From the NCBI RefSeq assembly GCF_020080835.1, contig NC_058161.1:15675603-15739602 (forward strand): a DNA stretch of 64,000 nt, read 5' to 3'. The translations under genes were made by a program, and so were the position numbers. The notes below the pieces were generated by a model that did no database searches, was not told the origin of the DNA, and saw nothing but the letters and a program-made list of their open reading frames with translations. Positions 1-13,448 of the stretch are shown here, one piece after another (position 1 is the first letter of the stretch; every line of letters starts with the position of its first letter). Source of the DNA: Cotesia glomerata (lineage: Eukaryota; Arthropoda; Insecta; Hymenoptera; Braconidae).

Positions 1-170
1 CATGCATACATACATACATACAGACATGCAGACATCACCGCGGAAATAGTCAGAAAAGCTTCCTACGACCTCAAAACGTTGAGATCTGATGAAAACTCGA
101 TTTTCGAAAAACGGGGTGAAAACAATAACTTCCCGATTTTTGAAAATTTTCAATTTTCTTAACGGGAAGT
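1..170 (-). mobile_element. Helentron-type (HINE/DINE-like) repeat, partial, family A
   Basis: The 5' part of a dispersed repeat, running off the window edge. It shows the family's signature: a CATA microsatellite, a conserved block (tcctacgacc, acggggtgaaaacaataact) and a terminal hairpin ending in gggaagtt. Other copies lie at 12507, 20246, 25104, 36771 and 55577. The terminal g is missing from the usual TTAGCGGGAAGT, so this copy has decayed. Confidence 0.6.
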
Positions 171-1899
171 TAAAAATTCACCTGAATCAAGTAAAATAAT
201 TTTAAACAACTTTATCTTGATTTGAGTAGAAAAGTTCTTGAACTAAGAAATTTTTCTTAATTTAAGTAAGTTTTATTTGATTCAAAAATTTTTTGTCTCG
301 ATTCAAGACAGTGAAATTCTTCAAAATTATTTTCTTGGTTCAAAAATTTATCTTTTGATTAATTTTAATTTTGTTTTCAGTGTATAATTTTATTAGTATC
401 CCAAGGCAAATTTTAGTCTATTCAATTTTTGGAAACAAAATGTTCAATATCAAAAAAATAATTTCCTTTAATCAAGATTTTCATCGTTTTGCTAAATATA
501 TTTTTGAGCTAAGAAATTTTCTCTTCAGCAGAGACATTTTTTTTTCTGCCTATGGTTTAAATTATAAAATAAATGAAAATAAACACAATTAATGTAATGT
601 TCTTGCAAAAACTTCTGTATGCAAGGGTAGACCAAATTTCATCATATGCTGTGGGATTGTACAGAGAACATAAATCGGATTGAGTTGGCTTTCGTTTAAT
701 GTCAGTTAACTACCTAACGAACATTTACTGGGTGAATTCCGGTGATAAATTTTACTTATATTTTTAACTCAAAGAAAAAGAATAATTACCGGAAGGTTTC
801 TTACGACCATTACTGATACTAAAACCGGAATACAGTTGGTCAAACTAAAAAACTTTCAAGTTGCGTTCTGTAAAATGATGACTTTTGTTAAAGAATTCTT
901 TGATAAAATAAAAAAACTAGTGCCTTTTATTAACCAATTTAGAAATAAAATTACGCATTTATGATCTAAAAATTATTATAATCTAAAAACATGTATGTTG
1001 AAAATGATTAAATATACCGCTAGGAACAACTAACTTCATAAATAATGAAGAATCCCGCACATCTCTTATAGAACGGCTTTTGGTAGAATTTCCTGAATTG
1101 TTAATGTGTCATAGTTTATGCAATGGTGACCTTAACTTATCATGGCTAAAACTATAAAAAGTGAATCATTCTACTAATAAATATTCACCAAGTTAAAACA
1201 TCGTACGTTATTTTAACTCGAATTGTTTGAAAATAAAATTGAATGTTTATTGTGAATACAAACGGAATACTTATGAATAAATTAGAGAGAATTGTCAAGA
1301 TAAAAGAAAATAATAACTTCGATTTTATTTCTGAAGATGGTTTTTTTACTACAGCTAGATCTTTGCCGATTTTTATCAATCTTAAAAATTCAAATATTGT
1401 ATTAAAGCTGTTTTTCTTTATTGAAAAAAAAAAATATGTAAAAAATGAAAACAACTTTTTTTGTTAAGAAAAATTAATCAAAAAACTTTTGAAAAATTCT
1501 ATTACCTAATTAAGTGAATGGAGCTTTCGACTACGGATGTGTTGATGCAACGAGCGAAACGTGTGCGCCAGTACACAAGTATTGAAAGCCTCAATCACTC
1601 AGTTTATAAATAAATAAATGTAATTAACTAACGTCATTAATATATTTTGTTCAACATCTTAATCAAAAAGTGAATGGTCGATTATTGGTCTAAAATACTA
1701 CACAAATATTTAAGCTCTGTCTATAAATACAGTTAAAAAAATTTTTTTAATAGATGAATAAGATTATTTTCATTGAATAATAATTCATTCTAATAATTTA
1801 TCTTAACAATTTATTAGTCACTTATTCGAATCGTTTTTATTCGTAATGTCTGACAAAAAAAATATATATGTGTTTAAAAATTTTTAAGTTATACCAATA
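171..1899. other. AT-rich stretch without a recognisable gene
   Basis: Short open frames at 371-592, 1185-1454 and 1243-1467 are low-complexity, mostly without an ATG start, and show no domain. A segment at 1500-1620 has slightly higher complexity but no long frame. I see no terminal repeats or coding signal. Confidence 0.5.
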
Positions 1900-3621
1900 A
1901 GGTATAAGCCCCTATTATTAACATGGCCCCACCCCTGCTATTGACACCCTGTTTAATTTTATTATTTCATTATTAAAATCTATTAATAATCACAACTGTT
2001 GAAATTTCATGATAATTTTACGTATTTTTAAAATTAAAAAATAGTAAAATTTAATTCCAAGGTATAAACTATTTACCGCAAAAAATTTTATTTTTTCAAG
2101 TAGGCCAAAACTGCTTATAAGGTAAAAGCCCCAATTATTGACGCTATAAGAGACAAAGTTATGATTTCAATCAAATATAAATATCGATGAATTTTGTTTA
2201 TGGTAATGTCTTCAGTAATGTTTTAACTAATCAATTTCTTTTTTTAAAATGATAATCAGTGATATTTACTAATTAATTTTAAATAATTAAATATATGATC
2301 TGGATACACCAATCATTGACGGGTTAAAAAACTGATTGATCTAATTATTGACGCCCCTACTGCACACGCGTCGAATCATTTGGTTATATTGTTATTTAAA
2401 TATCAAAAACTTGATATAAAGTAATCAATATTATTAAAGTTAATTAATAATAATTTCTATGAATGAATAATTATTATGAAAAATATAACAATTTATTTAA
2501 AAACTTATTTAACACTAAAACACGCCGAGTTATTTGACAGTTAAAAGCCTTGAATATAATCGCGTATATAACGTATTTTATACTTAAAAAAAAAAAGGCG
2601 TCATAGCGCTGTCGACTGGCTGTCAACATGGGATTCACCATAAAAATTATGAACTAGTTATTGACTCCCATTATTTAAATATCATAAAGCATACAATTAA
2701 TTTCGATTATTTAATTTTATAAATATTTCATATATTGTTAATTAAAAAAAAAAATAGATCATATAATTACATGAAAAAATTAATTTAAACTCGGCAGTTA
2801 AAAAAAATGCTTTTCTAACCAAAGTTGTTAAGAAAATAGACGCTCGTAAGCTGATTTGATGAACTGGTGCTAACTTTATTTTTTTTTAATAAATAATATT
2901 TAATATTTTGAACTGAATGTGATTTTTTTCAATTTTTTAATTAATTAGAATTTAATAAAAATTTATTTGATCGTTATTCTTATTACAGATAATTTAATAT
3001 ATTTAAAAATAATTTAGGGTGTCAATATTTAGACCCCCGTCAATAATTGGGGCTTTTACCTTAGTTTTGTAATTTTCTAACAATATTGTTAAGAGAGACC
3101 TTATTATCAAATCCAGATTTCTCAATGATTTTTTTTACGTAATTGCATTGTTTAAAAGTATTTTAGATTATTTATAGTCTAAATAACCATATAATTATTT
3201 ATTTATACTTTATTGAGTTAAAATTAATTTTAAAATAGCGGATGTCAATATGGGGACACAAAAATTAACTTGCGACAACTAACGACATAGGCCATACTGT
3301 AAGGTAACCAAATCCCCTCGACATATATATCAACGTATTAATGTTTACATGCTGTCATGTGATTTTATAAGAATCAAAGTATTTAAGATTAGAAAAAATT
3401 GCTAAAAAAAATCTGGTAAAAAATATAGAAAACTATAAAAATATAGATATAAAAATTATTAAATTTATCGCTATTTAAGTTAATTAATTAAATTATACAA
3501 GTAAAAACAGTGATTAAGATATCCTATGAAAAAAAAGTTTACAATATTGATTTGAAACAGGATAAAAAAATTCAAATATTTATGATCACTCTTATAGTGT
3601 CAATAATGGGGGCTTTTATCT
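1900..3621. mobile_element. TA-flanked element, family C, interrupted by a sister element
   Basis: The left terminus is AGGTATAAGCCCC and the right terminus is GGGGGCTTTTATCT. They are inverted, each next to TA, which fits a Tc1/mariner-type target. The body matches copies at 32120-32886 and 55486-58090. It is split at 2120 by another element with the same termini. No transposase frame remains. Confidence 0.65.
2120..3061. mobile_element. Inner TA-flanked element nested in family C
   Basis: It begins AGGTAAAAGCCCCAATTATT and ends in the inverted AATTGGGGCTTTTACCT, with TA on both sides (2118-2119 and 3062-3063). Removing it rejoins outer-element sequence seen intact near 57.87 kb (gccaaaactg next to gtaatttct). 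The body has further terminus-like motifs (attattgacg at 2344). It is non-coding. Confidence 0.65.
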
Positions 3622-5520
3622 TAATGTCCGAAAAAAATCTGATTTTTAAATCGTTAATCTAAATTTGGTAATTGAGGAAAAACTGAAAAATACCAATTTT
3701 TTGGATTTCAGTTAATCAAACATAGCTTGTTCACGTACGTCTAAAATTAAAAAATGTTCTATTATTTTGAAAGCTAGCAATACTTTTTTATTATCCTAAT
3801 TTCTAACTGAAAATGCTCTTGAATCCTTAACGTAAGCTGAAGTGTGTAATTTTTATGACGATTTAATTTTAATTACAGCGAAAGTAATTAGAATAAACAT
3901 GATACGTAACAGCATAATTATAATAGTGTTTAGCCACTTTTATAATTTCGTTAAGCATGCAGAAATGTAAGAGAAAATTCCATTTGCCAGGACAACATTA
4001 CCAGAGAAATAAGTCCGGAACAATAGCTATGGGATTACTTACAAGTGCACGCGATCCCATATGCGGTTAGCGTATGCACAAAAGCTCATTATTAAGTATG
4101 TATATTAGTTCCATGGTCCACAATTGCTTTTCCAGTACATATGTCTTCATACAAGCTGATTATAAATGTTTTTTGTCTATAAAATACTAAAACAAAATAA
4201 AAATTTTACGTCAGCGCGTGGCGCGCGTTTTTATGAATTAGATTCGATACTTAGTATGTAAAATGTCATGTTAAAATTTAACGACATTGCTAAAAAATTT
4301 CTATTACTAGCATGTAGATATTACGAGGTACATCATCATTTATATAATGATCAAATATAATAATAAAGACAAATGAAGTCGCTGAATTATGCTTAAATGT
4401 TTCTATATGGAAGATATAGATAGAGAGGTAGGTAGTGATGCTCATGAGTTATTCATAGAGACTATCGTAGCTACCCCATCCAGATTGCGAGATTAATCGA
4501 CCAAGTACACTCCTCTTTGCCCGTACGAACCTCTCACTAAGCTTTTTCTACGTCGTCTTGGCACACAGTGTCACGGTATAGACAATCAGATGCTTTCAAG
4601 ACTTAAAATTTCATTCTCTTTTCATCCACATTTATAGTATAAATAAAAAATAAAAAAAAAATTTAAGCAAAAAACGACTGATTGACAATGGCTTTCCTCT
4701 TTCTTCTTACATTTCTTTTCGAGTGTATAAATAAGATTCCACTACTTAATGTAAATGATAAAATATACAGAGAGAATTTTCCGACAAATATTACTGTGCT
4801 TTTCTTGATAAGTATCTGACGGTTTGAGATGTCGGCAAACTTTACTTGTGAAACAAAATAATGTTTACAGTAGTTGTAATAGTTTTAGTTACTTAAAGTA
4901 TATATTCCTGGAATTTCGGCATTCAGGTTGTAATTACAAAAGCGATATAAGTGATTCGTAAATAAAAATATTTTTTAGCAAAACATGAGATTTGCTTTTG
5001 TTACTGTAATTGAGAAACGTTCCCTGGCATTATAGTTTCATAAATTTTTCTTAAACAAATAAAAATTTCAAAAAAACACTTTCGATAGATTGTTGACTTC
5101 CTAGCAAAGCGTTTTTTTTTTTTTTTTTATTAATTTTTATTTGACGAAGAATTTTATTTTTATGTTTCCATTTAATATAAAAATGCAACAAAGATTTAGT
5201 ACGGTTTCTCTCAATGAGTGCAAATAGAAAAAAAAAAAAAAAAAAAAAGGGAACGGTTCTTAACGGCATGAAAAAAAAATTCAATTGAAAGTAAAATTTT
5301 CTGAAGTACGATTTGAAACAGAAATCACGATAAAAAGATTTTTATCAGAGACTTTATAATAATAATTTTCCAGTTTTTCATTTGCAGAGACTTAATTCTT
5401 TTATAAATTTTTGTAAATCAAAATATTCATACCTCAAGCACATATTTATAGCAATAATAAACAATAATATAATAAATAACAATATTTCAAAAACAAAATA
5501 TAATAATAAACAATATTTAT
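3622..5520. other. AT-rich stretch without a recognisable gene
   Basis: Moderate-complexity sequence around 3960-4600 looks single-copy within this window, but no frame is long enough to call. Homopolymer runs occur at 5111-5129 and 5230-5248. Confidence 0.45.
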
Positions 5521-6438
5521 ACACAGAAAAAAAGGTTCACTTGAGCCAAGAAAATATTTTTTTTGCTCGACGGGCAGAAAGCGTCAACTTTCGGCCCGCT
5601 GCGCTAAACAAAGTTGCCCCTTTCTGCCTTCGTCGAACAAAAAAATAGTATACACTCCACGGGAAGTAAATAAGAAAGCCTCAGATCACATGTTTGTTGA
5701 CCTCGGCTTCGCCTCGGCCAACAATTACATGTGATCTGAGACATTTCTTACTTTACTTCCCTAGGTGTGTAATATACTATTCTTCCTAATTATTTTCTTG
5801 AGCGAAAAAAAATTTTTTTTTCACACAAGAAATTTCACTTATTCCAACAAAATTAATTCTCTTGCTTTAAGAAATACGTATCGTGATCCAAGAAAATTTA
5901 TTTAAGTCAAGAAAATCTTGTTTTGAGAAAATTCCGCCTCTTGCTCCAAAAAATTGAGTTCTTGTTAGAAGTAAATTTTCTTGCCTTGAGAAAATTTCTC
6001 TCTTGCTGCAAAAAATTAAATATCTTGATAGAAGTAAATTTTTATTAATATTTTTATTGATTAACATGTCAAACGGGAAGATCAAATAATATTGAATCAT
6101 TTTTTTTCATTCAATGTGTGTAATTGCACGCTAAAATAATATAAAATGGGTATCAAATATTTAAGAGAAAAATTTTCTCAAGGTGAGAAAATTTTTTTCT
6201 CAGCTGAAGTAGGTGGCACTGCTTCCCTAAAGTATTTAAAAATTTTGATCAAATATAAAAATTTATTGTATCAAGTATTTATGTTAATTTGAATTAAAAA
6301 AAAATTACTTTCATCAAGAATAGAATTTCAAGAAAAATTTTTACTTCGACCAACACAACTTCGGTCTTCCTTCAGGTATCCGAAAATTTTCTTGAGCCAA
6401 GAATTTTGTTCTCCAGTCAAGAAATTTTTCTTTCTGCG
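5521..6438. mobile_element. Family F repeat (CACAGAAA ends) with an internal insertion
   Basis: Starts acacagaaaaaaaggttcac and ends with inverted tttctgcgt. Homologous copies are at 47281-47914 and 58311-58922. The body is built from iterated motifs such as TTTCTTG, CAAGAAAA and TCTTGCT. Relative to the 47 kb copy it carries about 215 extra bases at 5571-5787. It is non-coding; the frames at 5382-5648 and 5867-6100 are read-through of the repeat. Confidence 0.6.
5571..5787. repeat. Palindromic insertion inside family F copy
   Basis: Two hairpins lie in tandem. The first pairs cgacgggcagaaag with ctttctgccttcgtcg. The second pairs gcctcagatcacatgt with acatgtgatctgagac around a CTTCGCCTCGGCC centre. 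A half copy of the second hairpin lies at 54028-54105. The gap relative to 47281-47914 marks the insertion limits. Confidence 0.55.
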
Positions 6439-7714
6439 TAGCAATAATAAAATATTTTACACCATGAACCATTTGAGTTTTTTTCAATAAAAATGTAAAT
6501 TAAACAATTTTGTAATCATTAAATTGATAAAATCGAATAAGTTAATGCTTGAGCCAATGAAAAATTTATTGATTAATAGAGAATTATTAAATGACTCCGG
6601 GACAAATAATGTCGTTTCGTAGGCCAGCGCCCAAAATGAACATGCACTAACCCAGCCTGAGGACTGCTTTTACTAATACCACACAGATTGTAACGTTTCA
6701 ATTACACGAGAGCTGACATATATTGGCTAGTACTGTAATATAGTTAATATTACACAGTAGCCCCTCCCCCGCTGTCTTGGTAATATCAGTTTTGTTCTCT
6801 TGTCAGGTACAGATTGGTGGATATTTGTTACATAAAATATTGTTGAACTGTAAAGAATGAGCACATTATTGAACAATTAAAAAAAAAAACTCTTCATTTG
6901 TTGAAGTATGTTCATAACTCAGTATAAGATGCTCGATCTAATTTCTTAGAAAAATGTTTTTGGAGATGACGTTTTTAATCTTTCATGCATAGGTCTTGAC
7001 GGTAGAAAAATTTTCACCGTGACTTTCATTATTTTTTCACCATCAATCTTCTAAAGTTAAAAAATCATAAGTGAATAATAACAGAGACCGGTACTTGTAA
7101 TATCTTGCAACGAATTATATTAAATTAACAATATTTTTCAATATGCTTTCATAGATTGAGTTACACTAAACCACATACGTAATCGTTAATCGAACTGAAA
7201 GAATTCAAATATCTATCAATCTAATGGTTGATATAGTTCACAGGAGATGAAATAGAATCATTTATTTTCACTTCCAATAATCGATTGTGTACTTGTTCTG
7301 GGTGTACATGCACGCATATATTTGCTTTTTCGTAAATTAAATCTCTGCACTTTTTATGTCAATACAATAGCTTAACAACTACTATTTTTTTTATTCGATT
7401 CTGCTCTATTTTTTCAATAGACGCAGCACATACATTGAAAAAAGATTATGGTGTTTATTTTTTATTCAAGTTTTAAATTTAGGTGTTTATGTGATTATAC
7501 GCTGACAATAATTGGAAAATCTTTTAACTATTTTTATAGACTAAAATTTTATCAGCAAACTTGGTTAAAAAAAGTAGAAAATTTCGACAGAAGTTGACCT
7601 GGTTCTAATTTTATTCGCTACAAATTATTAATATTTTTTTTATTATCTTTGTTATGAAACGAGTTTTTAAGACGCGAATATTACTAATTTTTTTTTCTGA
7701 ATTTTTGATAATTA
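6439..7714. other. AT-rich stretch without a recognisable gene
   Basis: Nothing I recognise. The region around 6600-6800 has less skewed composition but no usable frame and no repeat partner that I noticed. Confidence 0.4.
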
Positions 7715-8510
7715 GGATAAAAGAACAAAATATAACAATTTTATTTGAAAAAATCTAATAGTTTAATTTTATATTCATTACGTAATTATCAATTTTTAAT
7801 TATGCTTGAAATGAAAATTCGCGCATGCACATAAATACATGCATTTGTTGTTAGCAAATAAAATAAATTTGTGCACAAATGTCAGAAAATTGTTAAAATT
7901 AGTCATTAGAACTTAACTTCGCCGTGTTAGGTAAGTATATTTATGATCAACTTTTATAAAATTAAATACTTTAATATAAATAAATAAATATTTGTCAAAA
8001 CAATTCTATTTCAAAGATTAATTATTAATAATTTTTGTTATAAAAACCATGTTAATAATTGAAATAATACTCTGGTCAATAATTGGTGTTTTAAATTATC
8101 CAATGTACCTAATATTAGTATGGCTTCGGCAATGATAAAACTATAAAACAATAATAAAATTATGAACATGTCAGTGAATGGATTACCTAATATTGAAGCT
8201 ATTATAGATTAGAAATAAAAGTTACTTATAAGTCTAGAAAGCATAATATTATTGGTCAGTATTTGGAACACAGGCGGTCAATATTTAGTGCGTAATGTTC
8301 AGTATTCGGAGAAATCGGCTGTAACGTTGATTATTACAATTTAATGTTTATTATTATGTATTTTATAAACAAAATTATTATAGTTTGTAAGTTAAAACTA
8401 TAACAGAAAGCAGAACACTTGTTTCAGCTTATAAACTGCACCAACAAATTTACAAATAATGTATTTATGTTCATGTTATCTAAACTGATCAATATTTAGA
8501 GCCTTAACCC
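7715..8510 (+). mobile_element. TA-flanked element, family H, copy 1
   Basis: The inverted partner is at 41867-42750, with a fragment at 10006-10668. Termini are AGGATAAAAGAAC at the left and GAGCCTTAACCC at the right, beside TA. They resemble the family C termini, so C and H may share a transposase source. Similarity to the 41.8 kb copy continues past the right end, so this element may sit in a larger repeat. Non-coding. Confidence 0.5.
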
Positions 8511-8652
8511 TACAGAAATTTTAAGTTTGAAAATTTTATAACAAAATCGGTTATGTCGATCTTGAGATATCATGTACGACAATTTGAAAAAAGAAGTTTC
8601 GTTTTAAAATTACTCATTTAAAATTGCTATATAACTTCGATAATAGTTTAAT

Positions 8653-9179
8653 CCGAACAAAAACAGTTTCACTGTAAAAAAAAATCGCGCCGAATCCACG
8701 TTCATAAGACTATTAAGAAAAAAAAATTTCTTATTTCTTTACAAAAAGATATAAAATAAAAAAATTAAAAAATCCAAGTAACCGATATGATTGTATTTGA
8801 TTTTTGGAAATTAAAAAAAATTTTATTGTAAATTTGAAAATTAAAAAAAAAATTTTGGAACGTATTTAGTGTGCGTGGTTGCAAAATATTTTACTTTTAA
8901 TGAAATTCGTAAAATCTATTCATACTAGGACTTTATAAAAATTGAAATACACAATGACGCACACCAAGTACGTTCCAAAATTTTTTTTTTAATTTTCAAA
9001 TTTACAATAAAATTTTTTTTAATTTCCAAAAATCAAATACAATCATATCGGTTACTTGGATTTTTTAATTTTTTAATTTTATATCTTTTTGTAAAGAAAT
9101 AAGAAATTTTTTTTTCTTAATAGTCTTATGAACGTGGACTTGGCGCGATTTTTTTTACAGTGAAACTGTTTTTGTTCGG
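8653..9179. repeat. Foldback palindrome with about 215 bp arms
   Basis: The left arm begins CCGAACAAAAACAGTTTCAC and the right arm ends with its complement. The arms match almost base for base around a spacer of about 105 bases (8866-8969). The only mismatches I noticed are a few indels in A/T runs and a change near the outer end (gaatccacg versus acttggcgcg). It interrupts sequence that is contiguous in the 41.7 kb inverted copy, so it is a mobile insertion. Confidence 0.75.
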
Positions 9180-9699
9180 ATTTTAGTATTTTTTGTAATT
9201 ATAATAAAAATTTACAATTGGTACCAACTTAAATCTCGCGTTGGCTGCATTTTTTATAGCAAACTATCCTCTTGAAGCTACAGTTTATGTAAAAACAATT
9301 CCAGCGCACCCTGGTGGATGTAGATGCAAGCTGTGAAATGTATTTTTTTAACTGTAGTTTCCCATCTATTGGAAGATTACCATGCATTTTCGAATTATTT
9401 AGTCTGAGGCATGTCACTTTTTACATTGAAAAAAAGTCAGGATCGAAATTTTTGAGCTTGCTATAGTTTGTGCTGATAAAATTTAATAATTTCAAGTAGA
9501 TTAATTATTATAATTGAATATAATTAATTAATATCAGTAAAATAAAGCATAAATTACTGTTATAATATAAAATTTAGGAACAAGAAGTACCGTAGAATTA
9601 AATAAAATTTTGCAACCTCAAAATACCGTTCTGCTTACAGTAAACATAGTCGGTAGTCTGGCGCTCTGTTTACAACGGATTTGAACGGAACTTGGCGCC

Positions 9700-9992
9700 A
9701 GATTCTACCGAATCTGTGGATTTTTGAATAGCCGAGCGCTTGAAATATTCTACAGATTATAAGCGATTTATGTAGCAAAAAAAATTGATTTCTTGAAAAT
9801 TTCAGGATGGTGAAATGTTAGCGATTTTGATTTATAATCTGATTACATTAGACACAAAAGTTTAAAAATTTTATTAGTGAACGTAACAGCTTTTATATTG
9901 CGAGTCATGAAACATGCGGAAATAAAAGCAAGAAAAAATGCTTAATATTGACATTAATAAATGTAGAATTGGTTTATTGGTTATTGAATGAT
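9700..9992 (+). repeat. Dispersed repeat, inverted partner at 41468-41760
   Basis: The block around gcgagtcatgaaacatgcgg is found in inverted form at 41.5-41.7 kb, adjoining family H there. It gives the two regions a shared composite structure. No coding potential was seen. Confidence 0.5.
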
Positions 9993-10005
9993 TTTCAAAC
10001 GCTGT

Positions 10006-10668
10006 AACGTTAATTATCACAATTTAATGTTTATTATTATGTATATGGAATGGTCATTTTTAGATTTAAGTATTTCGATTTTATTGTTTTATTGCACCTT
10101 TATACTTAGCAGTAAGTATTTTTTTGAAAAGGTTGTAAATAAAGGGATTAAGAAAAATTCCCAAATAACAGATGTGTAGTTAAGATATTTTAGAAAATAT
10201 TTGTATGCGTGAGAACGTAAATATAGATTTTGTCTCGTGGCAAAAATGTACATTATAAGTACCGAGAGTGTAAGAGCAAAGTATGACTGATGCGGGGGTG
10301 AGAACCCAGGTAGTAAGTAAAGATCTAATTGTATGGGACTCAAGCAGAGAGTTCCTACTTAATAACTTCGATGTACCACAGACCTCTGTATTTTAATTCT
10401 GTCAATTTTTAGAATAAATACTCACTTAAATTATCCTACCTGTGATTCCCTTTTTTAGATATTAACAACATCAATATCCTATCCAGTATTTTCCGATACT
10501 ACATGTATTTTATAAGCAAAACTATTATAATTTGTAAGTTAAAACTAGAAAAAAAGCACAACACTTGTTTCAGTTTATAAACTCTTCTAAAAAATTTACT
10601 AATAATGTAATTATATTCGTTTTATCTAAACTGGTCAATATTTGGAGCCTTTATCCTAAATCTAAAAA
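10006..10668 (+). mobile_element. Family H fragment split by a 0.45 kb insertion
   Basis: Family H sequence runs to about 10044 and resumes at about 10502. The interrupting segment is flanked by ATGTA on both sides, as expected for a 5-base target duplication. It contains AATAAA near 10413, which would suit a solo LTR, but its ends are TAT...TAC rather than TG...CA. Confidence 0.45.
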
Positions 10669-10680
10669 ATATAATTGTAA

Positions 10681-12506
10681 AATAATTCGATCCTCAAAAT
10701 GAAATAATTTTATTTGTTGAAATATAAGAGATATTTTAAGTTGAAAAAGCTTTTTCTGACAGTAAAGTTTCAAAGGTTTATCTTATGTCATAAAATTGAA
10801 TTAGATTGAACCTCAATAATAGACTATACTTTCCGATAAAATAATAACAGTGACTCTGTCTTGGATATTTTTTAAGTGTACAGTCTTCGTTGGTAAAAGA
10901 ACAAAATCCCATGTAAGAGAAACTGTAGAGGATAAAAAACATAAAAATCCAGGAGCTTAGGACTTTGAAAGAAGGTTTATATAGCAGAAGCTCGGAGTAG
11001 CTGCAGTGAAAGATCCGTTAACTTGGTTTATTGTCGTCGTGGTAGCAGTATCGTGTGGTCTCGGTTAATCTTGTTACTCTAAATTAGAGTGTCGATTAAA
11101 CTACTCATTTGGTCTTAGATCACAGAGCTATTTCTTCAAAGACAATCACTGAAATAAATCTTAGGTAGGCATGTGGTCGATTTTCCGAAGACGCCGTTTA
11201 TCTTACCTTGTACCCATAACTCACTGGGGGAATCCTTAAAACCAACTCTACCGCCATTAATTATTGATCAACCTGTTAAAGTCTCATTTCTAAAATTATA
11301 GCAGCATTAGCTACAGATCCTATACTACTGTGATTACTAGACTTTTACTCTTTTTTTTTTTTTTTTTTTTTTGACGGTACAGTAACATTTCGATGAACAA
11401 AATCACCCAAGCATGTGTGCCAACGTAGAAAACTAAAACTGTTGCTTTCATACCTTTTTCTCTAACATTTTATTTTATTTTTTTCTATACTAACCAGCAA
11501 GCGTTATGAGAACATCCAACCCAATATAACTGGATGATAGCCAAGGGTTAAAGTATCTATATTTTAGTGAAATATGTGGTTTTAAGACACGCCATCCCAA
11601 TTTATAAAAAAAATAAAATAAAATAACCTGGCAACCAGAATGGAAAAGTAGATTTCTCAGACTATATCGTATTTATAAAGTTGAATTGATTAATAATTAA
11701 TAAAGTTACAGAACTTTTTTTAAAATCAAATCACTGAAGATATCTGTACATTCTATTAAAATCGTGGATGAAATTTTATATCTTTCCATTAATAAAGATG
11801 ACTTGGAGTGTAATTTTATAACGATGTCAAGTAAGATTTCTTACCCGTTTTTTAAATAGTGAAACAATCAGGATATTTCTTGAGTCTGATAATTCCTTTA
11901 GAAGTTTAAAGATAGTTTAAGAAAATAAAAAATTAAGCTGATGTTTAATACTTCTATTTTTGATGGGAATTGATGTGACAAGAAATTAATTTGATGAAAA
12001 TTTTCTTGTTGAAAAAAAAACGTTCTAATTTTAGGAAAAAATAATTTTAAATGAAAATTCACAAATTGTTTTTTCCTAAATCTAAAAAACTTTTTTTCAA
12101 CATAGGGTTTACTGTAAGAAAAATTTCGATTTCTTCAGCTGAGAAACATAATTGTTAAAAATTTTAAGCTAATTATAATTTCTTATCATAACTATGCCCT
12201 TTTCTTTCGAAAGAATTCTTTTCTCTCAGTGTACAAAAAAAGTTTTATTCATATTGTTCATTAAAAAGATGAAAGCTTTTCAGATAGGTTTTTTAACTTT
12301 TGTAAATTGTAACCGGACATCAATTTTTTTCTGTGCGAAAGTTTACTTATGAGATATGTTCAAATAATTTTTGCGTTAAAATGCTAATTAGTTTCTGCTA
12401 ATGGTCCAAAAACACGGGTTGATTTTTTTTTTTTATAAGAAGTCTAGAATCATTGATTTAGGAACAATATTCGGAAAACTTTAATAAACTCATTACAGTA
12501 TTTTTA
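10681..12506. other. Mostly single-copy-looking AT-rich DNA, no gene called
   Basis: Contains the weak promoter candidate at 10978 and a T tract at 11350-11372. No frame over 60 codons is convincing on either strand. Confidence 0.4.
10978..11010 (+). promoter_or_regulatory. Possible TATA promoter
   Basis: TATATAG at 10978-10984 is followed 27 bases later by gcagtga, an initiator-like sequence, within a stretch of higher GC than its surroundings (10940-11230). A possible splice donor (cttag/gtaggc) follows near 11160. No coding exon could be tied to it. Confidence 0.2.
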
Positions 12507-12814
<308 letters not shown>

Positions 12815-13448
12815 CAAAAATAACATGTATGTAAAATTCTTAGTCTGTTGACTGAATTACTACATGTAATGTTAAGTTTTGGAAACCTTACAATGACTTT
12901 TTCCCGCTGCTAAAGAGACGTTTGTTGTAAGAAAATTTTTAGTAAACGTTATTGAAACTCAGTAGACATGGCCTAAATTTCATGTTTCAAAAAGTCCTAG
13001 TTTATAAACAACAACATTTTTAGTAGATTTTATAAAAATCTAACTATTTTATTTCATAGAACCAATTACCATAACCAAACACACGATCAGCATATAAATA
13101 TAAATTTTCAACACTTAGTTCACCAGACATAATTAGCTTCTTTCTTAAACTTTTTTTAAATGACGTTAAATCAATCAAATATCAAGGTTATGCAATAAAA
13201 TCAAAAGAAAATCGTATTAAAAAGAAATGAATGAAAAATGAGAGTCTTTTGTTTTTATTAGCGGAAAAAAATGTGTATAAAAGTAAATCGTAAAAAAAAT
13301 GTGAAAGAGTTGATAAAATCCAAAAAAATAAGTAGCCTATAACCATCTACGAAAAATTCTGCGTCGAATGGTAGCAGTCCCATCCCAAAAGCTTCAGTCG
13401 TTCTTGAGTTATAAATAGTGTAACTAACACGACTTTCTTTTATATAGA
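12815..13448 (-). mobile_element. Helitron fragment with 5' end at 13448
   Basis: On the minus strand the terminus reads TCTATATAAAAGAAAGTCGT after a host A. This is the 5'-TC end I associate with insect Helitrons, followed by the common block GTTACACTATTTATAACTC. Bases 12815-13030 closely match 61747-61980 in the longer Helitron below. No 3' CTRR end remains; it is cut by the TG repeat. Confidence 0.5.
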
